DNA of 64,000 bases from Capsicum annuum (taxonomy: Eukaryota > Streptophyta > Magnoliopsida > Solanales > Solanaceae): positions 60,352,790-60,416,789 of the forward strand of contig NC_061115.1 in NCBI RefSeq assembly GCF_002878395.1, in the 5' to 3' direction. The notes under the pieces are model-generated. The model saw only the letters and a program-made list of their open reading frames with translations. It had not been told where the DNA came from and did no database searches. Both the position numbers and the translations under genes were made by a program. This document shows, piece by piece, positions 1 to 10,888 of the stretch; positions within the stretch are counted from its first letter, which is position 1; every line of letters starts with the position of its first letter.

Positions 1-870
1 GCATTAGTGCCCGTGGCACGGTACTAAAACCTTTCCAACTAGGATTATAGGTTGGACCCCGATTAGCTCAGATTAGAGCATGTCGGTTAGATGATATCTC
101 TCTCAGTATCAGCTACAGTTTTAGTCCAATAATCAGTTCAGATACTCAGTCTCAGTGTTGGTTGACTAAAGCTTACAGATATTAGTTATTTTAGTATTTC
201 AGTTTATAGATTTTATTTAGTTCATATTACATGTTTGGTCATACATCCTCGTTATTTACAGACTCACATATTCTTAGTAACTCCAGATTTCATGCATTTT
301 ATTCAATACCTTATGTATACATACATATTCTGACGATTATTTATCTATGTTCATGAAACCATGCATATTAGCCTACCTCATTTAGCATACCAGTACATTC
401 AAAGTACTAATCGTATACCTTTTCTTTTGCACTATGATGCATCATATCATAGGTTCGGATCCCAGTTCTCGGATCGTGCTTAGACTTCTCATGCTCACAG
501 CAGTAGCAGTGGTGAGTTCTCATATTTTGAGGATAAATTATTTTGTTTTATACTTTCAGTTTAGTAGTTAGTTGGAGTTAGTTGGAGCCTATCCCATCAA
601 CTCGTATTCAGTTAAGTTTAGAGGCTTTCTGACATATCAGTTAGTTATTCAGTTTATCAGTATTTTATCAGATTTAAATAGTTATTTTCTTCAGATTCAT
701 GTTTCAGTACTGCTTCAGTTGATAAAATCTTATGGCTATTCAGTTGTTCTTCCGCATTTATTATGTTATTATTCAGTGCTCACAGCAGGTGCCAGCTCAT
801 AGGTTAGCTTGTGGTCTCTCGGGACTGTAAGCACTGTGTGACGCCCAGGGTGTACTCTTGAGGCGTTACA
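1..870 (+). mobile_element. 3' part of a Ty3/gypsy LTR (same family as C2)
   Basis: This is the downstream part of a long terminal repeat on the + strand, cut by the window edge. It aligns in reverse complement with the C2 LTRs at 39246-40955 and 49439-51551. Shared landmarks are the stretch around 1-60 about a 'gttggacccc' string, the block at 420-470 ending in an ATCATAGGTTCGGAT-like string, and the terminal segment at 835-870. It ends in GGCGTTACA at 870, matching the TGTAATACCCC start of related LTRs (inverted TGTAA/TTACA ends). Whether it is a 3' LTR or a solo LTR cannot be decided because its start lies outside the window. At 871 it abuts decayed CACTA sequence, so it probably inserted into that element. 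Confidence 0.75.
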
Positions 871-1034
871 TAAAATAATATATTTATACATAATTTTTGA
901 AACTCGTTGAATGTCTTCTTCAATTTGTTTATCAATGACCTCGTCAGTGAGATCACTGTAAGTATCTCTTAGTATTTGCTCATACAAATTGCATGTACTT
1001 ATGTTAGCACATTAGTTTCAATCCAAATATAATA

Positions 1035-3745
1035 TTTACATGAACATCATGGTTGATAATTACTTGAGAAAAGGCTTAACCTCATCACAATTTATAAGAA
1101 CATGTAATTGTGTTGCAGCAACTTCTTTATCATCTAGCTATTAGATATCACCATCCTTCTTACCATAATTTTAGCCAGGATAAATAAAGACTGATAGTGT
1201 TGGGTTAGTTGCTTTTTTTCCAATGACATCATCATTACGCCCAACTCTTTTGTTGTGACATAGGACATGAGATTCAAAATGGGAAGTAAAGTATTAGATT
1301 TCTTGAGCCAAATATGCTTGACAAATAGATCCTTCAACTCTGGCTTTGTTTTTGATAGTTTTTTTAATCTTGTTTAGGAACCTACAATTGTTTTTAGGAA
1401 ATAAATAATTATGTAATAAAATAATGAGACAATTAAAAAAAATTTATACCTTTTAAATGGATACAGTCATCAATATTGAACTGGCCCACAAACTCTTGCT
1501 TCGTAAGGAAAATAAATCGCTAAGTGCTCCATCGAAGAAAAAAAACTAGGTGGAAATATTTTTTTCAACTTACTCAAGATTACGGGAATATTTTGTTCCA
1601 TTTGAATAAGATGATCCACCCTTAATACTATTGAGCACAAATCTTTAAAGAATAGACTGAGTTCATTTAATGACTTCCATATAGGTTTTGGAAGAGCGCT
1701 AAAAGCAACTAGCTAAAGATACTTCATGAAAATATAAAAATCGTGACTTTTCATCCCAAATAACTTTAAATGTTCCATGTCAAAACATCTACCCAAATTA
1801 CAAGCATATCTATCAGGCATCTTTAGTTGATCAACCCATTCACATACATCTTTATTTTGACCATCATTTAAGGTAAACTTTGCTTTCAATTTAATCCATC
1901 TCCCATCATTATTCAATTGCAAGTGTAAATCATTTCACCAACAATACTCTTCCAAATCTAATCTTGCTTTCTCGTTATCCTTTGTCCTCTCCTTGTTGTC
2001 CATGGCAATATAAAAAATATTATCAAAGAAGTTCTTCTCTGTATGCACTAAATCAATATTGTTGCGAACTAGATGGATCTTCCAATATGGCAAATCCCAA
2101 AAAATACTTTTTTTGGTCCAATTATGTGATTTTCCAAAGCCATAAAATTTGAGTGGACCAGATTCAGTGATCTTAAGAAACCCTCTCACTTTTTTCCACA
2201 CCTGATCTCCAGTTAACCTAGGAAGAGGCCTAGAATTTTCCTCTTTTCCTTTATAAAAAGAATTCTTGTTTCTTCTAAATTCGTGATTGAGAGGCAAGAA
2301 TTGACAGTTACAATCAAACCAAGTGACTTTTCTTTCATTTTTCAAAAATAAAAGTTTTTTATTGTTCCATGCAAATCGGACATGCTAATGTACCTGTTGT
2401 ACTCCATCTCGGCAACATGCCATAAGCAGGAAAATCATTAATTGTCTACATCAATATTGCTCGCATGAGAAAATTTTACTTCTTTGACAAGTCACAAGTT
2501 AGTGCCCATCTGTCCATAATTGTAACAACTCATATATTAATGGTTGAAGATACACATCAATTTTATTCTTAGGATTGTGAGGACCTAGAATGATCAATGT
2601 TAAGAACATTTATGGTGCAGTCATACACATATCAGGAGGAAGATTATAAGGAGTAATAATTATGGCCAACAAGAATACGGTGATGTTGACTGGCTATAAG
2701 GATTAAAACCATCAGAACAAACACCGAGCCTGGCATTCCTAGGCTCTGAAGCAAAGTCTAGATAAGTTCGACCAATATGTTTCCATGCTTCTCCATCTGA
2801 AGGGTGACACAAAACACTTTTTTCCCTTTGATTCTCAGAATGACACCTCATGTGCTCTGCAGATTTAGTTGAAGCATATAGTCGTTGAAGCCTATGAATA
2901 AGGGGCAGGTAATGCATAGCCTTGTGTGGAACCTTTCTGCTACCCTTTTTTCCTACGCATTCTTTATAGAGAGGTTCTTTACAAAACTTACATTCTACTA
3001 TCTATTGATCAACTATGTAATACAGCATACATCTATTAACACAACAATCACTCTTTTGGCTAGTTAAACCAAGCCCCGCCACTAATTTCTTTGCTCGGTA
3101 GCAATCAAGAGGTATCTTATTATCTGAATAACTTTTATCCTTCATTAATTATGTCATTGCATTAAAACAACCATGGGACATATTGTATTCAGATTTAATA
3201 CTCATCAATCTAACACCTGTAGAAAGCTCTGAATATTTACATCCGAGCCATAAGGGTTCTTGAGCCAAATTCAACATTTTGTAAAATTTGGTAGCACCCA
3301 TATTTGGAGAATCTTCTATAGTAGGATCAACATGATGATCAAGTTCTATACTAGAAGTATCATAAACCATACCTTGATACCTATTTAAGTGTTCAGAGTC
3401 TTCCGCTAGAATGTTACTTTGACTGCTTGAAGACATGTCAAAGATACATCCTTGATGACTACTTGAAGCACTTGAATGGACATGTTTATTCAAATTAATT
3501 AAAGGATTTTCCTCTTCATGTGACATCCAATACCAATATCTTAGAGTGAACCCTTTCTTAAAAATGTGCACATTAACTTCATCGGGCGTAAGGTGCTTCA
3601 TGTGCTTACAAATTTTAGAAGGACACCTTATGACTTTCTCGGACAAGTACTTCGGTTGACTATAAGAAAATTTAATGATATTTTTCATGCCTTTTATAAA
3701 TTCGTCTGTATATGCCACTTTACCAGGAAGAAGTCTATTTATCAT
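1035..3745 (-). pseudogene. Decayed CACTA (En/Spm) transposase, TNP2/TPase type
   Basis: This is a broken DNA transposase read on the minus strand; the intact protein would cut and join CACTA element ends. From the N terminus (3745 downward) I see the transposase-associated domain (about 3500-3745: LLPGKVAYTDEF, VIRCPSKICKH, HIFKKGFTLRYWYW). Next is a linker with an LGLTSQK-like segment (about 2920-3150). The tnp2 core follows: RHLS-type motif HPSDGEAWKHI and ASEPRNARLGVCSDGFNP (2660-2917), a GPHNPKNKIDVYLQPLI-like segment (about 2500-2640), FWDLPYWKIHLVRNNIDLVH (1935-2345), and GMKSHDFYIFM (1713-1922). A DUF4218-like C terminus follows (FPPSFFF near 1500-1560, ARVEGSI near 1330-1350, INCDEVKPFLK near 1070-1100). 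Domain order matches the family; frameshifts and stops break it throughout. The 5' half of its element probably runs rightward to 9211. Confidence 0.9.
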
Positions 3746-5296
3746 TCATTTTTTATGCTCCGGGATAGTCATTTCTAATCAAAAGATATCATATATAAGA
3801 ACACATAATAACAAAATTTAAATAGTTCCCGGTCTTCACTTCCACTAAAGAGTTGATTAGCCAATACAGTCCACAAAGACAATAATATATCTCAATTAAA
3901 AGATAAACATACAAGGAATCAAGAACAAATAACAATAATAACATTCACAAGCACACAACAACAAAGCTATTTTGAGTTTGAGTACGAAAAAGAGAGATGT
4001 TATAAAACATACAAGAAAAGAGGAGAAAATCAGGAAAATCTATCGCAAGTACAACAAATATTTGTTCTTGTCATTGAGCAAGATGGTATATATGTTCCTT
4101 TTGTACAAGTTCATGATTTTCCTAAAGGTAATTATGTGCTTAACAAGAAGGTTATGTTTGTTGATAATAATGATGATTATAATGTATCCATTTAGAGGAT
4201 GAATTTATAAAGATAACCAACAGGTGGAAGATCATGATAAGGATGAAGAAACTAGAGATACATGAAAGAATAAGCAATACACAAAATGGATAACCATCAG
4301 AATAAGCAATACACGAAAGAACTCATATTTCATCACATATGCGAGTTCTACATAGCTGGTCGTAGCATATAAATAGTCCTAATATCATTTTTTATCAGTT
4401 AAGTAGTCATAATATTATAAATCCTCCCAACATTAGATTTGCTAAAACGCTCTCCACTAGGCACGTGCTCTATTTGCACAAAGATTTAGTGCAAACGGAA
4501 AGGGGTAGCATGAATGGAACCATTGCTAGAGCCAAATAGATATAGAAAATTCGTATAACCAAAACTAGTTTCGATTGAGGCTTAGTTTGTTGATTGATTA
4601 AGTGATTGACAAAGAAGTTAAAGCTCAGATAAAAAGTCAAAAAGAGAAATACTTTACCTTATAAATGCTTTCCCAATCTTTCAGATGAGGAAAAATACTC
4701 CGATACCTGCAGAACTCAAATTTCACCACAAAAAAGAATTAGGAAACTTGAATAAAGGCCAACTCAAATATAAGTACACTAGTTTTGACATAGAATTAGT
4801 TTATAATTAATGCTATCACACCCAAGTCCCAAAAAATGACTCAACTGACTACAATAAAAAGAGAACAGAAACCTCTATATAGTGTGGTCTTCTGATGTAA
4901 TCTCATTTGTTTCTGTTTAGCCTAAGACATGTCTCATTTGCATGATATATACATAAGAGAGGTGTATATGACACCTATTCCAGGAGAAGAGTCTCACTTT
5001 CATGGAACACAACAAAGACGTTAGATATATGAGTAAAGAAATACTACACCCTAGTGGCACATTTTTAAGTCGTACTTATCCAGGCATCAAGTGGACAATA
5101 TCTATACTAACGTGTTTTAGAGTGCTGGGAGTTCAGGCCGCTCCACAAGAAAGTTTGTTATGCTATTATCTACAATATAGTTTTCTGTCATATAAAAGAT
5201 CTACTATAAGAGTGTTCCTAGAGATTCTATTAATATGGAAATATTGCTTAGGTGGATAGAGCAATCGAGTTAGCAGTCAGTTGTGACATAGATGAA
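3746..5296. other. Non-coding stretch upstream of the CACTA transposase; one exon-like island
   Basis: No recognisable gene is present. It probably belongs to the 5' half of the CACTA element. On the minus strand 4660-4708 is flanked by a good splice acceptor (ttctgcag) and donor (AG followed by gtaaag). In one frame it reads YRSIFPHLKDWESIYK without a stop. On the + strand near 4040-4190 one frame is open (IEQDGIYVPFVQVHDFP), which may be decayed transposon coding. I cannot name either. The rest is AT-rich and featureless. Confidence 0.35.
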
Positions 5297-5391
5297 CAAA
5301 AAAAAAATTTCTGCAACGGTATGTTTCCACGGCTTGAACTAGTGACCTTTTGGTCACATGGCAACAACTTTTCGTTACTCCAAGGTTTGCC
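5297..5391 (-). repeat. Truncated tRNA-derived SINE
   Basis: Read on the minus strand, it starts GGCAAACCTTGGAGTAACG and continues with a CCATGTGACC..AGGTCAC segment. It has a box-B-like AGTTCAAGCC (complement of 5331-5340), GTGGAAAC, then TTGCAGAAA running into a run of T. This matches the layout of the widespread plant Au/TS-type SINEs, in which a Pol III promoter drives the transcript and the 3' end is a short T run. It is shorter than a full copy (about 95 bp), so the internal or 3' part is missing. Assignment is from memory of the family consensus. Confidence 0.65.
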
Positions 5392-6273
5392 TTCCCATAA
5401 AAAAGATAACTATCCTTCTTAATAGTTTTATGGGAAACTGTCAGGCCATTTAGCAACAAAATCGGTCCACAAATATAAATAGGCCAAATATACTTATATT
5501 TAATCTAAAATGGTCAAAATAACTTCGAGCAACCACAAAAAATATCTACACATTTGACAAAGTCTGCAGAAGCAAAAGAGGGGGTCTCCAACCTACTATT
5601 AGGCAGTATAATGGCTTTGTGATTAAAAAAGTGTATGAGTGCTAGGGAGGATTGTGACTAACCAAAGGATAGACAGTGATTTGAGACATAACGAAGCGAG
5701 AAAAGAAGTACACACGATTTGAGGTCTGTTACATGCTAACATCAATTATAACTATAATGTAGGGAGAGAACAAGAAGAGAAATTCCAAATCAGCCAACAA
5801 TTCTTTGACCTCCGTTATAGAAGTTTGAATAAAGAACCGGAAGCAACAAAAGCCTCATCACAAACCAAAATTCTATACCATTAAATTGAAAAGATACACA
5901 GGTCATTTATAAGTTGCACGCAGTCCTTCTCTACATAGAGACCATAGAGTAATGAAAGATATCAACCTTTGACATTGATTGGTTTCCTTAAGTTAAAATT
6001 TGACAGATATGTTCTTCATATTATCACCAAATATGAAGTACGACAATAATTGGTTTCCTTAATACCATCTCTGATCAAACGTGAATACTTATCTACACCA
6101 AACGTTCACATCAAAATAATATAATTTAACTTCAAAAGATGTGGCTTGTGGTAGGTAAATCTCATATATGTATATAGGCTAGTTTTATATAAATTATTTT
6201 CTGCATATTATGTTTTAGAAATTGAAACATTTTCTCCATATTATGACCAAGTATGAGGTAGAATATTAACAAT
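5392..6273. other. Non-coding AT-rich spacer with an imperfect dispersed repeat
   Basis: There are no coding signals. A block at about 6013-6066 (CATATTAT.ACCAA.TATGA, then ATTGGTTTCCTTAAT) recurs in diverged form at about 6232-6290, immediately before the 57-bp tandem repeat, which suggests that the tandem array grew out of this unit. Confidence 0.5.
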
Positions 6274-6429
6274 TGGTTTCTTTAATTTCAAGTCAACAGA
6301 GTCTTGTAACTCAACATTAACAACATAGTCTGGTTTCCTTAATTTCAAGTCAATAGAGTCTTGTTACTCAACATTAAAAACAGAGTCTGGTTTCCTTAAT
6401 TTCAAGTAACAGAGTCTTGTTTCCTTAAC
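6274..6429. repeat. 57-bp tandem repeat, about 2.7 copies
   Basis: Units start at 6274, 6331 and 6388, each with TGGTTTC(C/T)TTAATTTCAAGT followed by CAGAGTCTTGT..CTCAACATTAA. The spacing is exactly 57 bp between copies; the third copy is partial. The units differ by a few substitutions. Confidence 0.85.
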
Positions 6430-7070
6430 AACATTAATAATTGTTACTCAGCAGAGTCAATAGAGGTACAACAGAGTCTTGTTACATACACAAGTCCATC
6501 TATTATCTCTAACTAATTCTGCTCGTACCATCAGTCGACTAATTCATACTCAACAAGACAGGATAAAATGATCTAAACTACGAGTGAAGAGGAATAATAT
6601 AATTATACGAGTAATGGAGTAACAAAGAAATAGCAACACCTGATCGAGACAGAGAAATCGTCATAAATTGAGAATTGAGAATGAGAAAAACGATTAAGAG
6701 GAGATTTCTCTGAGAATTGGTGAGATTAATTTGTTTTGTTACTTAGAGAATTGAGAGAATATGGACAGACACCGACTAAGCTGTCAAGTGGAAAAAAAGG
6801 AGGGAATACATTTTTGTTGAAAAATTTTATATCAATTACTATATTTTTGTACATTTTTTTGTTTAAGTTTTTTCTTATGCTACTATTTATTTTCAATATA
6901 TATACAAGTGAACTTTAAAATATAAAAATATTAATAGGACTTATAGTATTATCTAGTTAAAAATATATTTAATCAAACATAAATGCTCGATAAAAAGATT
7001 GAAATCAACACACAAATATAAGGGATTTTTTTGTTAGGAATAAGTTTTTCTAAAATTAAATATCCCGATT
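6430..7070. other. AT-rich spacer with no gene seen
   Basis: Read on the minus strand, about 6640-6760 resembles a pyrimidine-rich leader (CTC/TTC-rich) with an ATG and a possible splice donor (ATCAG then gtgttg), but no open frame supports a gene. The remainder, including the + strand ORF near 6736-6918, is low-complexity T-rich sequence. Confidence 0.3.
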
Positions 7071-7078
7071 ATCGCATC

Positions 7079-7607
7079 TAGGTATGTGCATACTTTGGTT
7101 CAAATCGAAAAAAATCAAATTAAATTTTAATTTTGATTTTGATTTGGATTTGGATTTTTCGGATTGGATTTGGTTTAAAATTTTAGAAATTCGGTTAAAT
7201 GATCCGATTTTTGATTTTTTTTTAAAGAAATATTAGTTAAACTGAAAAAACAAAATTATATAAATAATATATATATATATTATTTTATATATTCAGTATA
7301 AATAATATTTTTTCATCATTTCATTTCATTTCATCCGTGTTGAGTTATTTATATTTGGAAATGAAAAATATGTTTGAAAAAAATTATTTTTTTTTTAAAA
7401 AAAGTCACCAATTTTAAATATCCGGTCACGACAAAGAAAGACTCACTACTTTAATCCTCAAAATCAAAATCAAAATCCGAAATAACTTAACCCCAAATCA
7501 AATTTATTTCTGTTTGTTCATTACATTTTTCATTTTCATCAATTTGAAAACCAAAACACCGAACCGACATTAAACAAGCAAATCTAACAAACAGAAGCCC
7601 ACCCCTA
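7079..7607. mobile_element. hAT-type MITE with 8-bp target duplication
   Basis: The ends are TAGGTATGTGC (left) and GCCCACCCCTA (right, complement TAGGGGTGGGC). These are the imperfect inverted ends typical of small non-autonomous hAT elements. Flanks are atcgcatc (7071-7078) and atctcatc (7608-7615), an 8-bp duplication with one mismatch, the length hAT transposases make. The body is 529 bp, A/T-rich, with GATTTGGATTT-like runs on the left and complementary AATCAAAATC runs on the right. No coding capacity. Confidence 0.75.
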
Positions 7608-7615
7608 ATCTCATC

Positions 7616-8090
7616 ATATATATAATTCTAAAATTAACTAATACTTTTAGCTCAATGTAAAATTAATAAAATAATTTTTTATTTTATTTCGTGATTATTA
7701 TACCTTATATGTCACACCAAACGGCTCCTAAATGTCATACATTATATTAATATATTATATTATCGTGCGTAGTATGATGCAATTATATTGAAATTAATCA
7801 AATAGAAACCAATAGAAAAACACGTTCTATTTGATCCCTAAGTCGTTCTTCGCCCTATGTTAGGCCAACAAAATTTCACCTCTTTAATTTTTTGGTGATA
7901 ACATAACGAGTCAAGCTAAGGTTTATTTAGCTCGAATACATGTGTGATACCATGTATGTCAACAAACTAATTTTAATTTCTTGAGAATCTTTTGCTTGAT
8001 TATACACGTCCACCAATTTAATGTCTAATTTCTTTTTATTTTATGTTTTTTATTCTTCAAGTTTATCCTTTTCCTATTTAAATTTTTCAA
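7616..8090. other. AT-rich spacer with no gene seen
   Basis: Plain AT-rich sequence leading into the subterminal repeat array. I see no open frame, repeat or element end here. Confidence 0.4.
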
Positions 8091-8917
8091 GTCACAAAAA
8101 TCCTACGTAAATCCCCAAAAATAATTTCAGTTAAATTTGTAGCAACACAATTCCCCAATAATTTTTCAAGTAATAATTTTGTAGGTAGATCCCCAAGATA
8201 TAATTTCAGATAAATTTGGAGCAACACTATCCCCCAATAATGTCACAAATAATAATTTTGTAGGTAAATCCCCAAGAATAAATTTCCAGCAAAATTCGCA
8301 GCACAAAATTCCCAAATAATTTCCTAGGTAATAAAATTCATTATGTAAATTTCCACCAAAATATCTCTACGTAAATCCACAGGATAAATTACCTGAGAAT
8401 TGTTTTACGAATTTAAAAAATATATATATTTGTCCATATACCTGCGGATTTACCAAGAAATAAAATACCCGCCGATACATTTCCCCATGTAATTTCGCAA
8501 GAAATAATTTTTCAGGTAAATCCCCAAGAATAAATTCCCAACACAAAATCTCCAAATAATTTCCAGGTAATAAAATTCATTACATAAATTTTCACTAAAA
8601 TATGTCAACTTAAAATCGTAGGATAAATTACCTGGGGATTTTTCTATGTATTTAATATATATATATATATATATATATATTTGTCCATATACCTGGGAAT
8701 TTACCTAGAGATAAAATATCCGTCGATGCATTTTCTCAGGTAATTTTGCAAGTAATAATTTCACAGGTAAATCTTCAAGAATAAATACCCAGAAAAATTT
8801 GCAGCACAAAATTCCCAAATAATTTTTCAGGTAATAAAATTTATTAGATAAATTTTCATCAAAATATCTCTACATAAATCCATAGGATAAATTACCTGAG
8901 AATTTTTCAATGGATTT

Positions 8918-8956
<39 letters not shown>

Positions 8957-9195
8957 TTGTCCATATACCTACGGATTTAAGTAGAGATAAAATGTCCGCT
9001 AATACATTTCCCCAAGTAATATCGCAAGTACAAAATTTGCGCAATATGACACCAAATTTAGCTGCGAAATTTGTTACAAATATATAGTTTGCAGGTAATA
9101 TATTTTAATATTGATGAATTTAATATTTTAATAGGTAAATCTGCATGTATTTAATGTGATATTACTCCCTAGGTAAAATCCCAATGTAATTTATA
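8091..9195. repeat. CACTA subterminal repeat array (about 250-bp units)
   Basis: Three long direct repeats start at 8262, 8514 and 8765 (AGGTAAATC(C/T)(C/T)CAAGAATAAAT), with a period of 251-252 bp. Shorter degenerate units precede them from about 8100. Each unit holds the short motif GGTAAATCCCCA and its inverse ACCTG(G/A)G(G/A)ATTT several times, plus a TA-dinucleotide run. Arrays of a short motif in both orientations next to the terminus are the binding region of the TNPA-type accessory protein in En/Spm-family elements. The function is inferred from that family. Confidence 0.7.
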
Positions 9196-9211
9196 GTTTT
9201 CTAGTAGTGGG
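9196..9211. mobile_element. CACTA-type terminus (right end)
   Basis: The sequence TTTTCTAGTAGTG, complement CACTACTAGAAAA, is the standard terminal inverted repeat start of plant CACTA elements. It sits directly beside the subterminal array. Orientation fits the 5' end of the element whose transposase lies on the minus strand at 1035-3745. The opposite end is not seen; an LTR at 1-870 interrupts that side. Confidence 0.7.
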
Positions 9212-9262
<51 letters not shown>

Positions 9263-9292
9263 TGTGTGTGTGTGTATATAGAGAGAGAGAGA
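9212..9292. repeat. Compound microsatellite (GT)n(GA)n(GT)n(GA)n
   Basis: Alternating blocks of GT and GA dinucleotides lie immediately outside the CACTA-like terminus. The run is long enough to be a mutable simple repeat. Confidence 0.95.
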
Positions 9293-9630
9293 ACTATTTT
9301 TTAATTATTTTTGCATTGCCTGCGTGGCTCCGATGTGGCATTGACATGACGCTGATGTGTGAGCGCGTGTAATGCACTCTCTATTGTAAGAATGGTATTA
9401 CATCTTTAGGATGGTATTTATTTCACGCAAAAATTGTTTACGCGTGTAAATAATGGTCTATAAAGTTAAAATGCCAAATTAAATTCTGGCGACAAGTTCG
9501 GAGATATTTATGCTTTTTTCTTTTAATTATTATAAATAATTTCATCATATGGAATATGAACTTAAGGTTAACGAAGAAAGCAAATTCATAATTTGGACGA
9601 TTTTTAATGTGACCCAAGCCCCAATACTAT
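9293..9630. other. Non-coding sequence, partly GC-richer
   Basis: The segment at 9318-9370 is GC-richer than its surroundings and repeats a TG(A/C)CATGACGCTGATGTG-like theme, similar in flavour to non-coding parts of DNA transposons. No gene is visible. Confidence 0.3.
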
Positions 9631-9633
9631 GAG

Positions 9634-9780
9634 AGGTCGTTTGGTTGGGAAACAAGTTATGCTGAAATTAGTTATGCTGGGATTAGTTATACTGATATTA
9701 TTTTTTAGTGGTTGTTTATTTTGTGGTATTAAAAATAATATGCATTGCATTCTTTTTAAGAATAGATAGTTTGTTTACAA
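9634..9780 (+). mobile_element. Left arm of a split MITE-like element
   Basis: It starts GGTCGTTTGGTTGG and then has two TTAGTTATGCTG(G)GATTAGTTAT repeats, the usual start of a common solanaceous MITE type. A diverged inverted partner lies at about 12592-12715. The two arms are separated by about 2.8 kb, which is far more than the usual body and suggests later insertion between them. Confidence 0.4.
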
Positions 9781-10432
9781 AAATACTCTTCACCTTATTT
9801 AACTTAATTATTTTTTTAATATTAAATCATACAAAAGAAATTAAAAGGTTACTAATTTTTATTTAACTTTATTAATTTATTTTTTCGAAAAATACATGTT
9901 GAGAAATTTATGTTGATATTTCTTAAATGTGTATGAAGCTTTAATATTTCATGTTAAATTGTTTTAAATTCTATAAAATATTGATAATATCATTTTTTGT
10001 TAAAAAATCATCATCAAAAAATTTGAAAAAGAATTACTCTAATTTTTCAATATTTAGTACCATTTAATATGTGGAGAGTCAAGTTGTACTTTTTAAAAAT
10101 TAAATTTTCAAATATTTTTAGCTAAATGTAAAAGATATTTTTTTATTTAATAATTAAGCATGTATTAAGTTAGAAAGGGAATGTCAAGATACTTTAATTA
10201 CTAGTTCATGATAAATTGTTAGAAAAAATAAAATTTTGAAATAATATTAATAAACATATGTACAAAATAGAAAGACAATAAACCCTTATGGTGTTACTAT
10301 CATTTTTTCATCTCATCACTTTTGTAGCATTTAATAAGCTCATACAATTGTTCAAATTTATCAAAATGGTAAAAATTGTAGAGTAATTAAAATTTAAATT
10401 AGGGATAAAATTGATATATATATATATATATA

Positions 10433-10553
10433 AAATTTTTGTCGAAATACAAAAATTTCAACTTAAAATGAATGTATATTATTTCATTGAGAATATTCTA
10501 TAGACCAAAAATAATGAGAATATTCTATAGACCAAAACACCAGCCAACTTTGA

Positions 10554-10599
<46 letters not shown>

Positions 10600-10722
10600 A
10601 GGGGAAGAAGTTAACGACTAAGAAATTTTTGTTAAAATACAAAAATTTCAACTTAAAATGAATGTATATTATTTCATTGAGAATATTCTATAGACCAAAA
10701 CACCAGCCAACTTTAAAATAAT
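10433..10722. repeat. Direct duplication of about 100 bp around a (TA)n run
   Basis: 10433-10558 and 10623-10722 share a segment containing TACAAAAATTTCAACTTAAA and GAATATTCTATAGACC. The first copy has an extra 26-bp tandem repeat of TAATGAGAATATTCTATAGA. A (TA)n microsatellite of about 20 units (10558-10596) lies between the copies. Confidence 0.9.
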
Positions 10723-10808
10723 TACTAATGTGTCATTTCTCAATCACATGCCACAATCAAGGTTTAGTGATTACCAAAATTGCCACGTGTTAATGTAGCA
10801 TCAAATCA

Positions 10809-10888
10809 CATTCAATCTCTACACATTTCTAAAGGTATGGGTCCTCTTCATTCAATCTCTGCACATTTCTAAACATATGGTCCTCTTC
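10809..10888. repeat. 40-bp tandem duplication
   Basis: Copies start at 10809 and 10849 with CATTCAATCTCT(A/G)CACA and end TATGG(G)TCCTCTT. Two copies with a few differences. Confidence 0.9.

Noticed and set aside
572..802. 76-residue open frame on the + strand
   Set aside because: It lies wholly inside an LTR and has low-complexity hydrophobic content with no family resemblance.
8262..9020. Regular repeat spacing as a possible CRISPR array
   Set aside because: Units of about 250 bp are repeated throughout and lie in plant DNA at a CACTA end; there is no repeat/spacer pattern.
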